Below, one piece after another: positions 9,582 to 19,080 of a stretch of DNA of 44,228 nucleotides; position 1 is the stretch's first letter, and each line of letters begins with the position of its first letter. The translations under genes and the position numbers were made by a program. Where the stretch lies: assembly GCA_018221205.1 (NCBI GenBank), contig JAAOYF010000010.1, forward strand, positions 1 through 44,228, in the 5' to 3' direction. Under the pieces are notes generated by a model, which searched no databases, had not been told where the DNA came from, and saw nothing but the letters and a program-made list of their open reading frames with translations. Source of the stretch: Candidatus Woesearchaeota archaeon (GTDB lineage: Archaea > Nanobdellota > Nanobdellia > Woesearchaeales > WJIZ01).

Positions 9582-10136
9582 ATGGAAAAGCTCGCAGAGA
9601 ACATCTGGAAATTCAAAGGAGTCTCTAATATCTATTATCTTAATCTTCAGAAGAAGATGATAATCGATGCAGGCTTCAAGAATGAGAAGACAAGGCTTGA
9701 GAAAGAGCTTAAAGAGATAGTAGATCCAAAAGAAATCGAGATGGTCATTCTCACCCACCTTCATTACGATCACGTCGGCAATATTGATTTGTTCCCAAAT
9801 GCCAAATTCTATGCTTCTCCAGAAGAGATAGAAGCATTCAAGAAAGACAAGGTCGCAACCATTTTAGATCCAGAGACAGCTGAGAATTTCAAGGTCGAAC
9901 TGCATCCTTTGACAGAACTAGAAGGCTTTGACATCATAACGACTCCAGGCCATACCCATGGAAGCATCTGTTTATTATACAAAAAAGAGAAGATCCTCTT
10001 CTCAGGAGACACACTATTCCATAATGGCATGGGCAGGTTGGACTTGCCTTCTTCTATTCCAGAAAAAATGGACGCAAGCTTGAAGAGATTAGATGAAGTA
10101 GCCTATAAGCTCCTCGCACCAGGTCATGATTACTAA
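9582..10136 (+). CDS. Metallo-beta-lactamase fold hydrolase
   Basis: THLHYDHVGN, TPGHTHGS, LFSGDTLF. Confidence 0.92.
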   Translation: MEKLAENIWKFKGVSNIYYLNLQKKMIIDAGFKNEKTRLEKELKEIVDPKEIEMVILTHLHYDHVGNIDLFPNAKFYASPEEIEAFKKDKVATILDPETAENFKVELHPLTELEGFDIITTPGHTHGSICLLYKKEKILFSGDTLFHNGMGRLDLPSSIPEKMDASLKRLDEVAYKLLAPGHDY

Positions 10137-10169
10137 ATCTATTTAAATTAAAATCAATTAGCGCTCATA

Positions 10170-12374
10170 ATGATAAAAGGCTTTGAACCAAGACTCTATC
10201 AGCAGACAATATTTGCGTCTGCAGCGAAATATAACACCCTAGTAGTCTTACCGACAGGAATGGGAAAGACAAATATCTTCTTGTTATTGGCAGCTCAACG
10301 ACTAAAACAGTATCCAAAGTCAAAAATTCTTCTCATCGGACCCACAAGGCCTTTGATTGACCAATATTTACGGGTCTTCCAGGATTATTTCGATATGGAT
10401 CATGAAAAATATGCTATCTTTACAGGCCATGTCCAGCCGAAAAAACGTGAAGAGCTCTGGAATACCTGCCAGATCTTCTTTTCCACACCACAAGGCTTGG
10501 AAAATGACATCATTTCAGGACGGATCAAGCTAGAAGAGGTCACCTTGTTGGGGGTAGATGAAGCACATAGAGCAGTTGGCGATTATGCCTATGTCTTTGT
10601 AGCCAAGCAATACATGAAAAAGGCAAGACATCCGAGAATTTTGGGTCTGACAGCCTCTCCAGGTTCAGATATGGAGAAGATAACCGAAGTTGTCCAGAAT
10701 CTCCACATCGAAGAGATTGAAGTGAGGACAGATGAAGATCCTGATGTCAAGCAATACATACAGGAGATCGATGTCAAGTGGGTAAAAGTCAAGCTTCCTC
10801 CGAAATTCCTCGACGTAAAAAAGTATATTGATGATTTTATCAAAGAAAGGCTGAAAAAGCTGAAAGAGTGGGGGATCTTGCATAGGGCAGACACCACTTT
10901 TGTCAGCAAAAAGGATCTGATTGGTCTGCAGGCGCAATTAAGAGGAAGAGCAGCTTCTGGAGAGAAGGATTTTGTGATGTGGAACGCCATCTCTTTGCTT
11001 GCAGAGATCATGAAAGTCCAGCATGCGTTGGAATTATTAGAGACGCAGGGGGTCAAAGCACTCCACACGTACTTGAATAAGCTTGAACGAGAAGCCTATT
11101 CCACAAAAGTGAAAGCAGTGAAGAATCTGGTCAAGGATCTCAATTTCAGGTCTGCCTTGATCAAGTGCCAGACCCTTTTTGATGAACGTGCAGAACATCC
11201 GAAGTTGGTCGAACTGCAGAATATGGTGGATAGAGAGCAGAAGAAGAACAAGGACATCAAGATGATCGTCTTCAACCAATATCGTGACAATGCCCAAGAT
11301 ATCGTCGAGAAACTGAATATCATTCCCGGGATCAAAGCCAACTTGTTCATCGGCCAGCAAAAACGCTCTCAATCAGGACTGTCCCAGAAGAAGCAGAAGG
11401 AGATGCTTGATGAATTTCGAGAAGGAAAGTTCAATGTTCTCGTAGCCACATCCGTAGGAGAAGAAGGACTGGACATTCCGAGAGTAGATTTAGTTATTTT
11501 CTTCGAGCCTATTCCCTCTGCTATCAGACATATCCAAAGAAGAGGCCGTACAGGAAGGCAGGAGAAAGGACGTGTTATCATCCTGATGGCAGAAGACACG
11601 CGAGATGTCGGCTATAAATGGGCTGCCCATCATAAAGAGAAAAGGATGTACAGGAATTTAGGGAGCCTGAAGCAAAAGCTCAAGACTGTCCTTAATGTCC
11701 GCAGAGACACTCCTTTGACAAGATTCGTCCAGGGGGAGAAAGTAAAGATTTTCGTAGACCATAGGGAGAAAGGTTCTCCGGTCATCAAGCAACTGGTAGA
11801 TATGGATGCTGATTTGAAGATAGAACAGATGGATGTCGATTATCTGCTCAGTGAGAGGGTGGCAGTAGAATTCAAGACCGTAGAAGACTTTGCCCAGTCC
11901 ATCATCGACGGCAGATTGATGGAGCAGGTCAGAGAGCTGAAAAAGAAATATGCGCGCCCTCTAATCATCATCGAAGGAAAAGAAGATATCTATTCAGTAC
12001 GAAACATCCATGCAAATGCAATCCGAGGGATGCTCTCGAATATTGTCGTCAGTTACGGTGTTCCTTTGTTACAGACAAAATCCCCTATAGAGACAGCAAA
12101 CTTGCTCTATGTCATCGCTAAACGCGAGCAAGACGATACCTCTAAAGACTTCATGCCTCATACTGGTAAAAGAGTGGCAGATACCAAATGGCTCCAGGAA
12201 TATATCATCTCAGCCCTGCCAGGCATAGGAGCAACATTGGCAAAACCCCTATTAAAGCAATTCAAATCCATTTCCAAGATAGTCAACGCCTCTGTCGACG
12301 AGCTGAAAGAAGTCGAAGGCATAGGCAAAGTCAAAGCTGAAGAGATCAGAAGGATTCTTGATGAAGAATATTAG
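10170..12374 (+). CDS. hef: Hef-like fork helicase / XPF-family nuclease
   Basis: PTGMGKT, DEAHRA, QRRGRTGRQ; C-terminal XPF-like region VDYLLSERVAVEFKTVEDFAQSIIDGRL and HhH2 (LPGIGATLAKPLLKQF...VEGIGKVKAEEI). Confidence 0.93.
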   Translation: MIKGFEPRLYQQTIFASAAKYNTLVVLPTGMGKTNIFLLLAAQRLKQYPKSKILLIGPTRPLIDQYLRVFQDYFDMDHEKYAIFTGHVQPKKREELWNTCQIFFSTPQGLENDIISGRIKLEEVTLLGVDEAHRAVGDYAYVFVAKQYMKKARHPRILGLTASPGSDMEKITEVVQNLHIEEIEVRTDEDPDVKQYIQEIDVKWVKVKLPPKFLDVKKYIDDFIKERLKKLKEWGILHRADTTFVSKKDLIGLQAQLRGRAASGEKDFVMWNAISLLAEIMKVQHALELLETQGVKALHTYLNKLEREAYSTKVKAVKNLVKDLNFRSALIKCQTLFDERAEHPKLVELQNMVDREQKKNKDIKMIVFNQYRDNAQDIVEKLNIIPGIKANLFIGQQKRSQSGLSQKKQKEMLDEFREGKFNVLVATSVGEEGLDIPRVDLVIFFEPIPSAIRHIQRRGRTGRQEKGRVIILMAEDTRDVGYKWAAHHKEKRMYRNLGSLKQKLKTVLNVRRDTPLTRFVQGEKVKIFVDHREKGSPVIKQLVDMDADLKIEQMDVDYLLSERVAVEFKTVEDFAQSIIDGRLMEQVRELKKKYARPLIIIEGKEDIYSVRNIHANAIRGMLSNIVVSYGVPLLQTKSPIETANLLYVIAKREQDDTSKDFMPHTGKRVADTKWLQEYIISALPGIGATLAKPLLKQFKSISKIVNASVDELKEVEGIGKVKAEEIRRILDEEY

Positions 12375-12751
12375 ATCGACTTTGCTAAGATTTCTAGAGT
12401 AGATAAATGATCTTTTGTGAATTGTATAGCAGTTTCTAATTCAAAGGCTTTGCATGTATAAATATCCACAGTAAACAAGGGGGGATTGGATGGATAACTA
12501 TATACATGTACACCAGAAGTCCTCCAATGTGCCCAACCACCATAACCAAGTTCGTGTGCACTGTAAGCAACGGGCCCGGCAAGAATGTCCATGTTCAACG
12601 CTCTAGCAAGTTCAGTCATATAGTCTTTCATTTCATCCGGTTTAACAATCTCTTGAGTAGTAGCTTCAATTATTGCTCTTTGTCTGAAAATCTCTGGAGC
12701 TAGGTCTCTCCATTCGTTTTCCGTTTGCCCATCAGAATATTTTTCTGGCAT
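12371..12751 (-). CDS. Divergent S-adenosylmethionine decarboxylase-like protein
   Basis: ELARALNMDILAGPVAYSAHELGYGGWAHWRTSGVHVYSYPSNPPLFTVDIYTC..ATAIQFTKDHL-type pattern aligns by eye with AdoMetDC ESHISIHTWPE..AAVDIFTC. Confidence 0.62.
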   Translation of the reverse strand: MPEKYSDGQTENEWRDLAPEIFRQRAIIEATTQEIVKPDEMKDYMTELARALNMDILAGPVAYSAHELGYGGWAHWRTSGVHVYSYPSNPPLFTVDIYTCKAFELETAIQFTKDHLSTLEILAKSI

Positions 12752-12860
12752 ATTAATTACCCATAAGTAGTTAAAAATGTTATCTAATTATTAAAACTTT
12801 CTTCAAAAAAATAAGAGAATAAGCAAAAATTTTATAAAAAACTGTTAATTTTAGTAAAAT

Positions 12861-13799
12861 ATGGATAAAATAAACAGTAAGATATTACAAGTCTTAGATT
12901 GGAATGCAAGAACTCCCATAAGCAAAATAGCAAAATTCGTAAAATCAAATAAAGATGTTGTTGCTTATAGAATAAAAAAATTGGAAGAAGAGGGAATTAT
13001 CACAAATTACTTCCCAATATTAGATATGTATAAATTAGGATATCATACTTCCCGATTGTATTTAGATTTAGAAGAAATAAACGCAGAAGATGAGAAAGAC
13101 CTCATTGAATTCCTAGATAGGGAAATTGGTTGTGGATTAATTTTAAGCATGGATTATCCATATAAATATTGTATATTCCTCTGGAAAAAGTCGATATATG
13201 GGGTTGAGCAATCATTAGTCGAGATCAAGAAATATCTAGGAAAAAAACTAATTAGATATAATCATTCAATAATTTGTACTTTTAGGCAATATCCTAAAGA
13301 TTATCTCTTTGGTAAAAAAATGCATGAGGCATATAGAAGCTTGGAACCAAATAAAGAGATAGAATATGATGATAAAGATTACAGAATACTAAAGGAATTA
13401 GCAAAGAATGCTAGATTCTCAACCGTTAATATTGCAAAAACTTTATCCATTCCTCAAACAACGGTTTCTTCAAAAATAAGAAACTTAGAAAAAAAGAAAA
13501 TAATATTGGGGTATAGGGCACAAATTAATATTTCAAAATTAAAGTATCTAAATTATTTTCTGGAAATCTATCTTGATGAAAATATTAATCTAAAAGAGAT
13601 TGAAGCTTGGACCAATACAAACAAGAATGTTGTCTGGCTTCAGAAAACAATTGGAACATGTGACATAGAGGTTGAAGTTGAAGTGCAAAACAGAAAAGAA
13701 TTGGATGGGTTTATGAACAAACTAAAAACGAAATTTCTCAATATAAGAAAAATAGTCTTTTGGCCGCAGCATTATAAGAAATTAACTTTCTTACCTTAG
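12861..13799 (+). CDS. Transcriptional regulator with two Lrp/AsnC-type HTH modules
   Basis: Two HTH repeats: KINSKILQVLDWNARTPISKIAKFVKSNKDVVAYRIKKLEEEGII and DDKDYRILKELAKNARFSTVNIAKTLSIPQTTVSSKIRNLEKKKII. Confidence 0.85.
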   Translation: MDKINSKILQVLDWNARTPISKIAKFVKSNKDVVAYRIKKLEEEGIITNYFPILDMYKLGYHTSRLYLDLEEINAEDEKDLIEFLDREIGCGLILSMDYPYKYCIFLWKKSIYGVEQSLVEIKKYLGKKLIRYNHSIICTFRQYPKDYLFGKKMHEAYRSLEPNKEIEYDDKDYRILKELAKNARFSTVNIAKTLSIPQTTVSSKIRNLEKKKIILGYRAQINISKLKYLNYFLEIYLDENINLKEIEAWTNTNKNVVWLQKTIGTCDIEVEVEVQNRKELDGFMNKLKTKFLNIRKIVFWPQHYKKLTFLP

Positions 13800-14659
13800 A
13801 AACCCATTGACCTTAATCTCTTGATCCTTTCTTTCATAGGCGGATGAGTTGAGAATAACTTGACTATGCCTCCTCTCTTGCCGAAAGGGTTTGAGATGAA
13901 CATATGTGCAGTCGTTTCTGAGACAGAACTCGGCTTTAATGGCTTTCGAGCATTATCATGATCTAATTTTTCCAGCGCACTAGCCAGACCAAGGCCAGAA
14001 TGTACGAATTTAGCGCCTGTAGAATCAGCCAAGAACTCTCGTGAACGTGAAATAGCCAGCTGGATCAACGTAGCAAGGATAGGAGTCAGGATCGCCAATA
14101 CCAAAAACTCCATTGCGCTTCCTCCGTCCCTATCTCTACCCCCCATTCCTCCGAAGATCGCTGCCCAGCGCGCCATCATCGCAACATATGAGATGACTCC
14201 AGCAATGGTAGCAGCAATTGAAGAAATCAAGATATCTTTATTCTTGACATGAGCCAATTCATGAGCAGCAACTCCTTTGAGCTCAGAATCATTCAATAAG
14301 GCGATGATTCCTTCGGAAAAAGCGACTGCAGCATGCTTCTGATTTCGTCCAGTAGCAAAAGCATTGCTGTGCTGTGTAGGAAGGACATAGACTTTAGGCA
14401 TAGGTATCCTAGCTAATTGAGAAACTTCCCGTACAAGCTTATACAGCCGAGGATTATCTGTTTCAGTGATGAGTTTAGCCCGATACATCTTAAGAACAAC
14501 TTTATCAGACCACCAATAAGCCCCAAAATTCATCAGGACAGAGAAGATAAGCGCAATAGTCAGGCCTTGCATACCTCCGATTAAGTTGCCTACCCACAAT
14601 AACAATCCAGTAAGCAATCCTAATAGTGCAACAGTCCGAAGTTGATTCCCGATTGACAT
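13796..14659 (-). CDS. htpX: HtpX-family zinc metalloprotease
   Basis: HELAHVKNKD, NAFATGRNQKHAAVAFSEGI, FSTHPPMKERIKRL. Confidence 0.95.
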   Translation of the reverse strand: MSIGNQLRTVALLGLLTGLLLWVGNLIGGMQGLTIALIFSVLMNFGAYWWSDKVVLKMYRAKLITETDNPRLYKLVREVSQLARIPMPKVYVLPTQHSNAFATGRNQKHAAVAFSEGIIALLNDSELKGVAAHELAHVKNKDILISSIAATIAGVISYVAMMARWAAIFGGMGGRDRDGGSAMEFLVLAILTPILATLIQLAISRSREFLADSTGAKFVHSGLGLASALEKLDHDNARKPLKPSSVSETTAHMFISNPFGKRGGIVKLFSTHPPMKERIKRLRSMGF

Positions 14660-14718
14660 GAAAATAAGTAGTTATTTTCTTCTTTTAAAGTTATCCTTTA
14701 AGCTTTTTTCTTTGATTC

Positions 14719-14827
14719 GTAAGACTTCGCGAAGCGAATGTCTTACTTAAGCGCTTTTTACGAGATTTCATGCAAATATTATTTGCATGAATTTCGAACT
14801 TCGTTCGAATTTTTTTGCAAAAATCTC
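14719..14827. repeat. Two-hairpin intergenic element, copy 2, with internal extra hairpins
   Basis: GTAAGACTTCGC-GAA-GCGAATGTCTTAC (14719-14746), TTTTTACGAGATTT ... AAAATCTC (14762-14827) enclosing TTCATGCAAAT-ATT-ATTTGCATGAA and TTCGAAC-TTC-GTTCGAA. Confidence 0.6.
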
Positions 14828-14828
14828 T

Positions 14829-15899
14829 CTATCCTTTGATGTCAAGGGTTATTTTCTTCGTCTTTCCATCAATACTTTTGACAATCTTATGCCCTTTCAA
14901 TTTTTTCTTGATCTCATCGAATGAATATTTTTCCCGAGCCTTCTTTATTTCCTTCAAGATTTCATCAACTAGCTTGTAATGTTCATAGATAAGTTCCCCT
15001 TTCTTCTGCATATCAGAAGATTTCTTCTTCAAAGCCGTGATATGGTCTTCCTGGGACTTGATTATCCCCACCACCTTATCGATCTGAGCTTGATGTTTTG
15101 AGATGAACTCACTTTTTTTAGCATAACTCTCGATATAAGCATGATCCAATGCTCCATTGAATGATGTAAACTCCTTCCCTTTCTCTTGAGATGCGAAAGC
15201 AAAAGGCAAAACAATCATATTTTCAAGGACCCTTGCTTTGATAGGATGATCAATCACCTTCCTCATGGCTTGAAAGACTTTCTTATCTACTTTTTTCGTC
15301 TTCTTATCGACTGCAGCCAACTGACAGATCTCTTCCGCATATATTCCACCAAGACCGATGTCTTTAGCCAGTGCTGTTACAAGCTCCTTTCCCGAGACGA
15401 GTTTCTCAAACTCACTTTGTTTCAAGGAAAAAGCATCATGTTCTTTTTTAGGAAAGACATACGTCTTGCCTTTTCTGATCTCTCTATCCTTCCATTTCTT
15501 CTGATTCAGCGCATTCAGGATCGTCTCACCATCAGTCACCACAATATTTCCCTGTCCGAACAATTCAATAAAGAGAGACAACTTCTTTTCTTTCTCAAAA
15601 ACAAGCTTTGCTATCCGTTCAGAGCCCACTTGACTGACTTCCCGAAGGCGGGCATTGTCAAGGTGCTTCCGTAAGAACATGCAGAAGCCGCCAGGCTCAT
15701 CATATCGTTCTTTATGCTGAGAAAGAAACATGAATTTCCCAGAAATTATCCGCAGCAACTGCTTTCCCTTGCTCGGAACATGAAATTGTATCAGCAATTC
15801 CTCTTTATGGGGGTGATAGATCTTATCCACTCGTCCACCGACTAAGAAATTCATCTCTTTCAGGAGATAATGCAGATCGACAGAGCTGATAGATTTCAT
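14829..15899 (-). CDS. rqcH: NEMF/Rqc2 (NFACT-N + HhH + coiled coil) homologue, short form lacking NFACT-R
   Basis: SSVDLHYLLKEMNFLVGGRVDKIYHP, PGGFCMFLRKHL, ELFGQGNIVVTD; ends after coiled coil. Confidence 0.85.
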   Translation of the reverse strand: MKSISSVDLHYLLKEMNFLVGGRVDKIYHPHKEELLIQFHVPSKGKQLLRIISGKFMFLSQHKERYDEPGGFCMFLRKHLDNARLREVSQVGSERIAKLVFEKEKKLSLFIELFGQGNIVVTDGETILNALNQKKWKDREIRKGKTYVFPKKEHDAFSLKQSEFEKLVSGKELVTALAKDIGLGGIYAEEICQLAAVDKKTKKVDKKVFQAMRKVIDHPIKARVLENMIVLPFAFASQEKGKEFTSFNGALDHAYIESYAKKSEFISKHQAQIDKVVGIIKSQEDHITALKKKSSDMQKKGELIYEHYKLVDEILKEIKKAREKYSFDEIKKKLKGHKIVKSIDGKTKKITLDIKG

Positions 15900-17719
15900 T
15901 CGAACTTAAATGGACTGATCACATCCCCTAATTTCTTCTGAGCATCCTTCAACCTCTCACGTTGCTGCTCCAGATGATCATGGAACATCTGAGGGATGTC
16001 TTCCTCGACCTTATAGATCTCTTCGATCCTGTCCAATCTCTCCAATAATTTTCCAGTTTTGATCGAGAACTGTTCCTCATAGTTATTTTTTGTATAGGCC
16101 TTCGAGAAGACCATCTCGAACAGCTTCTTGAGATCCTCATACTTCGGAATGAAGCCGATAGGAGTCTCTAATGCGCCGAATTCTTCGTGCACTCTCCCTT
16201 CCATCCACATCAACCATACTTTCTTATCGGTCTTGGCGTTCAGGAACTCACCATCTTCCTTCAGGAAGTAATTCGTCGAAAAGATCAATGGCGGAACATC
16301 AAGACCCTCTCCGAATTTGAGATGATTCTCGATGTATACTCCTAAAGGAACAACTAAAAACTCAACATTCGACATCGGATTATGTTTCCGCACCCCTTCT
16401 TTACCGAGAGCAGCAGCTGTTGTTTCACTTTCGACAGAAGCGCCGATGTAAACACCATGTGCCCAGCTCAAGCTTTGCAATAAAGGAGGATTTGTATCAG
16501 AATCTCTCCCACCATAGATAAAACCCCTGATCCGGACACCCTCTGGATTATGCAGATTCTCGTCGACATTCTCCAATTCGCTTATCCGAAGGCAGAAGCG
16601 GGCATTCTTGTGTGCAGCCAGTACCTCTTTACCATCTACGGTCATGCCTTTCTTCCACTTTCCTATGAAATTAGTCCCTTCTGAAGGGAGATCTTTGCCC
16701 ATATTGAGCCAATAAGGAATATCTTCCTGGACAAGGACATTAGAGAAGATGATTTCTCTTGGACTTGTCAAGGTCTTGTAGATGAGTGGATCATCTTTTG
16801 GATTGACATCAGCGATGATGCCAAAGATACCTTGTTCGACATTCACACCCCGAGCATAGCCTTCTTCATCAGGCCTGATATAAGCAATATCATCTCCGAT
16901 GATCGACTGTCCAGGGATCATCGCAGTGCTGGTCTTGCCGCAAGCACTCGGGAAAGCTCCTGTAAAGTACGTAATTCTTCCTTTCCTCTTAGCCCCCATC
17001 AGGAACATATGTTCACACAACCAATCCTCTTTATTTGCCTTGCTGATAGCTAAGCGTAAAGCTAATTTCTTCAATCCGACGCTGTTTCCAGCATACTGGT
17101 TGTTGACGGTGAAGACTCTTTCCTCATCAAGATCCATATACACTCTTCTTTTATCGATATCAACACAGACACCATTCTCTAACTTGCCGGCAGAATGCAC
17201 GAATAAGAAGAAATCATCAAGTTCCTTGAACATATCAAAGCCCTGCCTATACAGGATATCTTCACTATGAAGGACATAAGCAGAATCTGTTATCTGCATC
17301 GCAGGCAAAGAGAACTTTGAATTGTGTGGACCTAAACAATAGAATTTAACCAGCATCTCTTTTCCTTCCATGATGCCGTCCATGATCTCAAAGACCTCTT
17401 TCAGGCCCTCTTCTCGGTCAGTTGTCTTGATGGCCTTACCCAATTGCACTCCAGGCTTAACTAAGACACGAGTATTCACCAGATCCCTTCCCTGATCCTT
17501 AGGAGAATCATAGTGGATAGTATGCCCCTCCATCTTCAAAGGCTTTTCTTCATTGTTCTTCACTGCCAGCTGCTTGATATACTCCTGATCTTTCTCAGAA
17601 TCATTGAGTATCGTGACAGAAGCAGGTTTTAATAGTGTGATGTACTCGTCTAGAATCTTCTCTACTTTCTTATTCTTCAAAGATGCTAATTTTTCAGAAC
17701 CATTGATATTCATGGTCAC
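15896..17719 (-). CDS. pckG: Phosphoenolpyruvate carboxykinase (GTP type)
   Basis: GAFPSACGKTSTAMI, GDDIAYIRP, NPEGVRIRGFIYGGRDSDTNPP; GTP-PEPCK signatures. Confidence 0.95.
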   Translation of the reverse strand: MTMNINGSEKLASLKNKKVEKILDEYITLLKPASVTILNDSEKDQEYIKQLAVKNNEEKPLKMEGHTIHYDSPKDQGRDLVNTRVLVKPGVQLGKAIKTTDREEGLKEVFEIMDGIMEGKEMLVKFYCLGPHNSKFSLPAMQITDSAYVLHSEDILYRQGFDMFKELDDFFLFVHSAGKLENGVCVDIDKRRVYMDLDEERVFTVNNQYAGNSVGLKKLALRLAISKANKEDWLCEHMFLMGAKRKGRITYFTGAFPSACGKTSTAMIPGQSIIGDDIAYIRPDEEGYARGVNVEQGIFGIIADVNPKDDPLIYKTLTSPREIIFSNVLVQEDIPYWLNMGKDLPSEGTNFIGKWKKGMTVDGKEVLAAHKNARFCLRISELENVDENLHNPEGVRIRGFIYGGRDSDTNPPLLQSLSWAHGVYIGASVESETTAAALGKEGVRKHNPMSNVEFLVVPLGVYIENHLKFGEGLDVPPLIFSTNYFLKEDGEFLNAKTDKKVWLMWMEGRVHEEFGALETPIGFIPKYEDLKKLFEMVFSKAYTKNNYEEQFSIKTGKLLERLDRIEEIYKVEEDIPQMFHDHLEQQRERLKDAQKKLGDVISPFKFE

Positions 17720-17750
17720 ACCCCCTCGACCAGAAACAGAGGTATATAGT

Positions 17751-19022
17751 TTATATATTTATCGCTGCCTGATAGATGTTCTCGAATAACTCCTCAATCT
17801 GATCCTCAGCGACAGCAGAGAATGCAATCCGTAATATCTCTGGAATGGCAATGACCCCAGTATCATATTTCTCAAGAAGTACCTGTCTCATCTTCTCAGA
17901 ATCAAGATTTTTCAGCTTGATGCACATGAAATAGCCAGAATTATACGGCAGAGGTTCAAAATACTTGGAAAACTTCTCGTCTGCAAGGACTTTCCGAACT
18001 TTTTCATAGCGCGATTTCAATACATCACATTTTTCTTTCTTTTCTTGGTCATAGCTGCTGGATTCATACGCATGCAGAAGCAATGACTGAGAGATATGTG
18101 CAGCATTTGAGATATTTCCTCTAACTGCACCAGCAGTTTTCGATTCAAGCGCTTCATACAACTCTTTATTGCCATCTTTGATTGCATAAGTGATGAATCC
18201 TGTACGGAATCCCCAGACATAATCCTCTTTTGTAGCGCCATCTATCTTCACCGCGAGAATATTCTCATGGATATGGGCAAGATACGCAAATAAAGACTCT
18301 TTTTCGACTCCTTCCTCATACACCAATCCAAAATAAGCATCATCCAGAACAACCAAGATCTCTTTTTCCTTAGCAGCTTCTGTAAGAATAGAAACAATCT
18401 CTTTTGCTTCCTCCACCGTCGGAGTATATCCTGTAGGATTGTTCGGGAAGTTCAAAAGGACAATCTTTTTTCCTTTCCCGACTAAACTTTCCTTGAATGC
18501 ATCCAGATCAAAACCACCAGCTTTGAAAAGATTGAATTTCTTGAACTTTGCTTGATAACCATTCAAGAAAATAAGATTATAGTTCCCCCAATAGATATCT
18601 GAAAGGATGATCTCATCCCCAGGATTGACAAATAAGTAGCCGATCATGCTCAAACCATGAGTGAGTGCATTGGTCACATTCGGCAGGCTGATCTCTCCTG
18701 AAAGAGAAGGGTTCTTTTCTTTGATCAGGGATTGCCATTTCTCCCGCAACGGCTTGATGCCATAGCTCGGAGCATATGTGAACACTTCTTTAGGATTAAG
18801 GGAAATTTCTTTCTCAATGCTCTTCAATCGCATAGGACTGCCGTCATCCTCGACAGCCATCCCGATAGTCGCATTGATCTTCTTCCCTTTTGCCTCAGCA
18901 GTCTGGGATAGAATGCCCTTCTTAGGAAAAAAGATAGCCTTACCTTTCTCAGAAAGCAACCCATAGACAGGAGCAGCATGTTTCCGTATGGCCTCATTCA
19001 GTTCTTCTGCTTGCGGGTTCAT
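17751..19022 (-). CDS. Class I/II PLP-dependent aminotransferase
   Basis: TYAPSYGIKPLREKW, NFPNNPTGYTP, LDDAYFGLVYEE. Confidence 0.9.
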   Translation of the reverse strand: MNPQAEELNEAIRKHAAPVYGLLSEKGKAIFFPKKGILSQTAEAKGKKINATIGMAVEDDGSPMRLKSIEKEISLNPKEVFTYAPSYGIKPLREKWQSLIKEKNPSLSGEISLPNVTNALTHGLSMIGYLFVNPGDEIILSDIYWGNYNLIFLNGYQAKFKKFNLFKAGGFDLDAFKESLVGKGKKIVLLNFPNNPTGYTPTVEEAKEIVSILTEAAKEKEILVVLDDAYFGLVYEEGVEKESLFAYLAHIHENILAVKIDGATKEDYVWGFRTGFITYAIKDGNKELYEALESKTAGAVRGNISNAAHISQSLLLHAYESSSYDQEKKEKCDVLKSRYEKVRKVLADEKFSKYFEPLPYNSGYFMCIKLKNLDSEKMRQVLLEKYDTGVIAIPEILRIAFSAVAEDQIEELFENIYQAAINI

Positions 19023-19080
19023 CTTTTGCCTCGATAACAGCCAGTTTTTCCCTTTAAGATCGACTAGGCTGATCGTCCTT

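Noticed and set aside
10589-11068. 159-aa minus-strand ORF
   Set aside because: Antisense to the Hef helicase; no motif; Ser/Cys/Phe-rich shadow translation
12371-14827. Toxin-antitoxin or defence system interpretation of the small AdoMetDC-like gene plus regulator
   Set aside because: No toxin or nuclease motif; the SpeD-like pattern and Lrp-type HTH modules explain the pair better
15186-15674. 162-aa plus-strand ORF
   Set aside because: Antisense to the NEMF/Rqc2 gene
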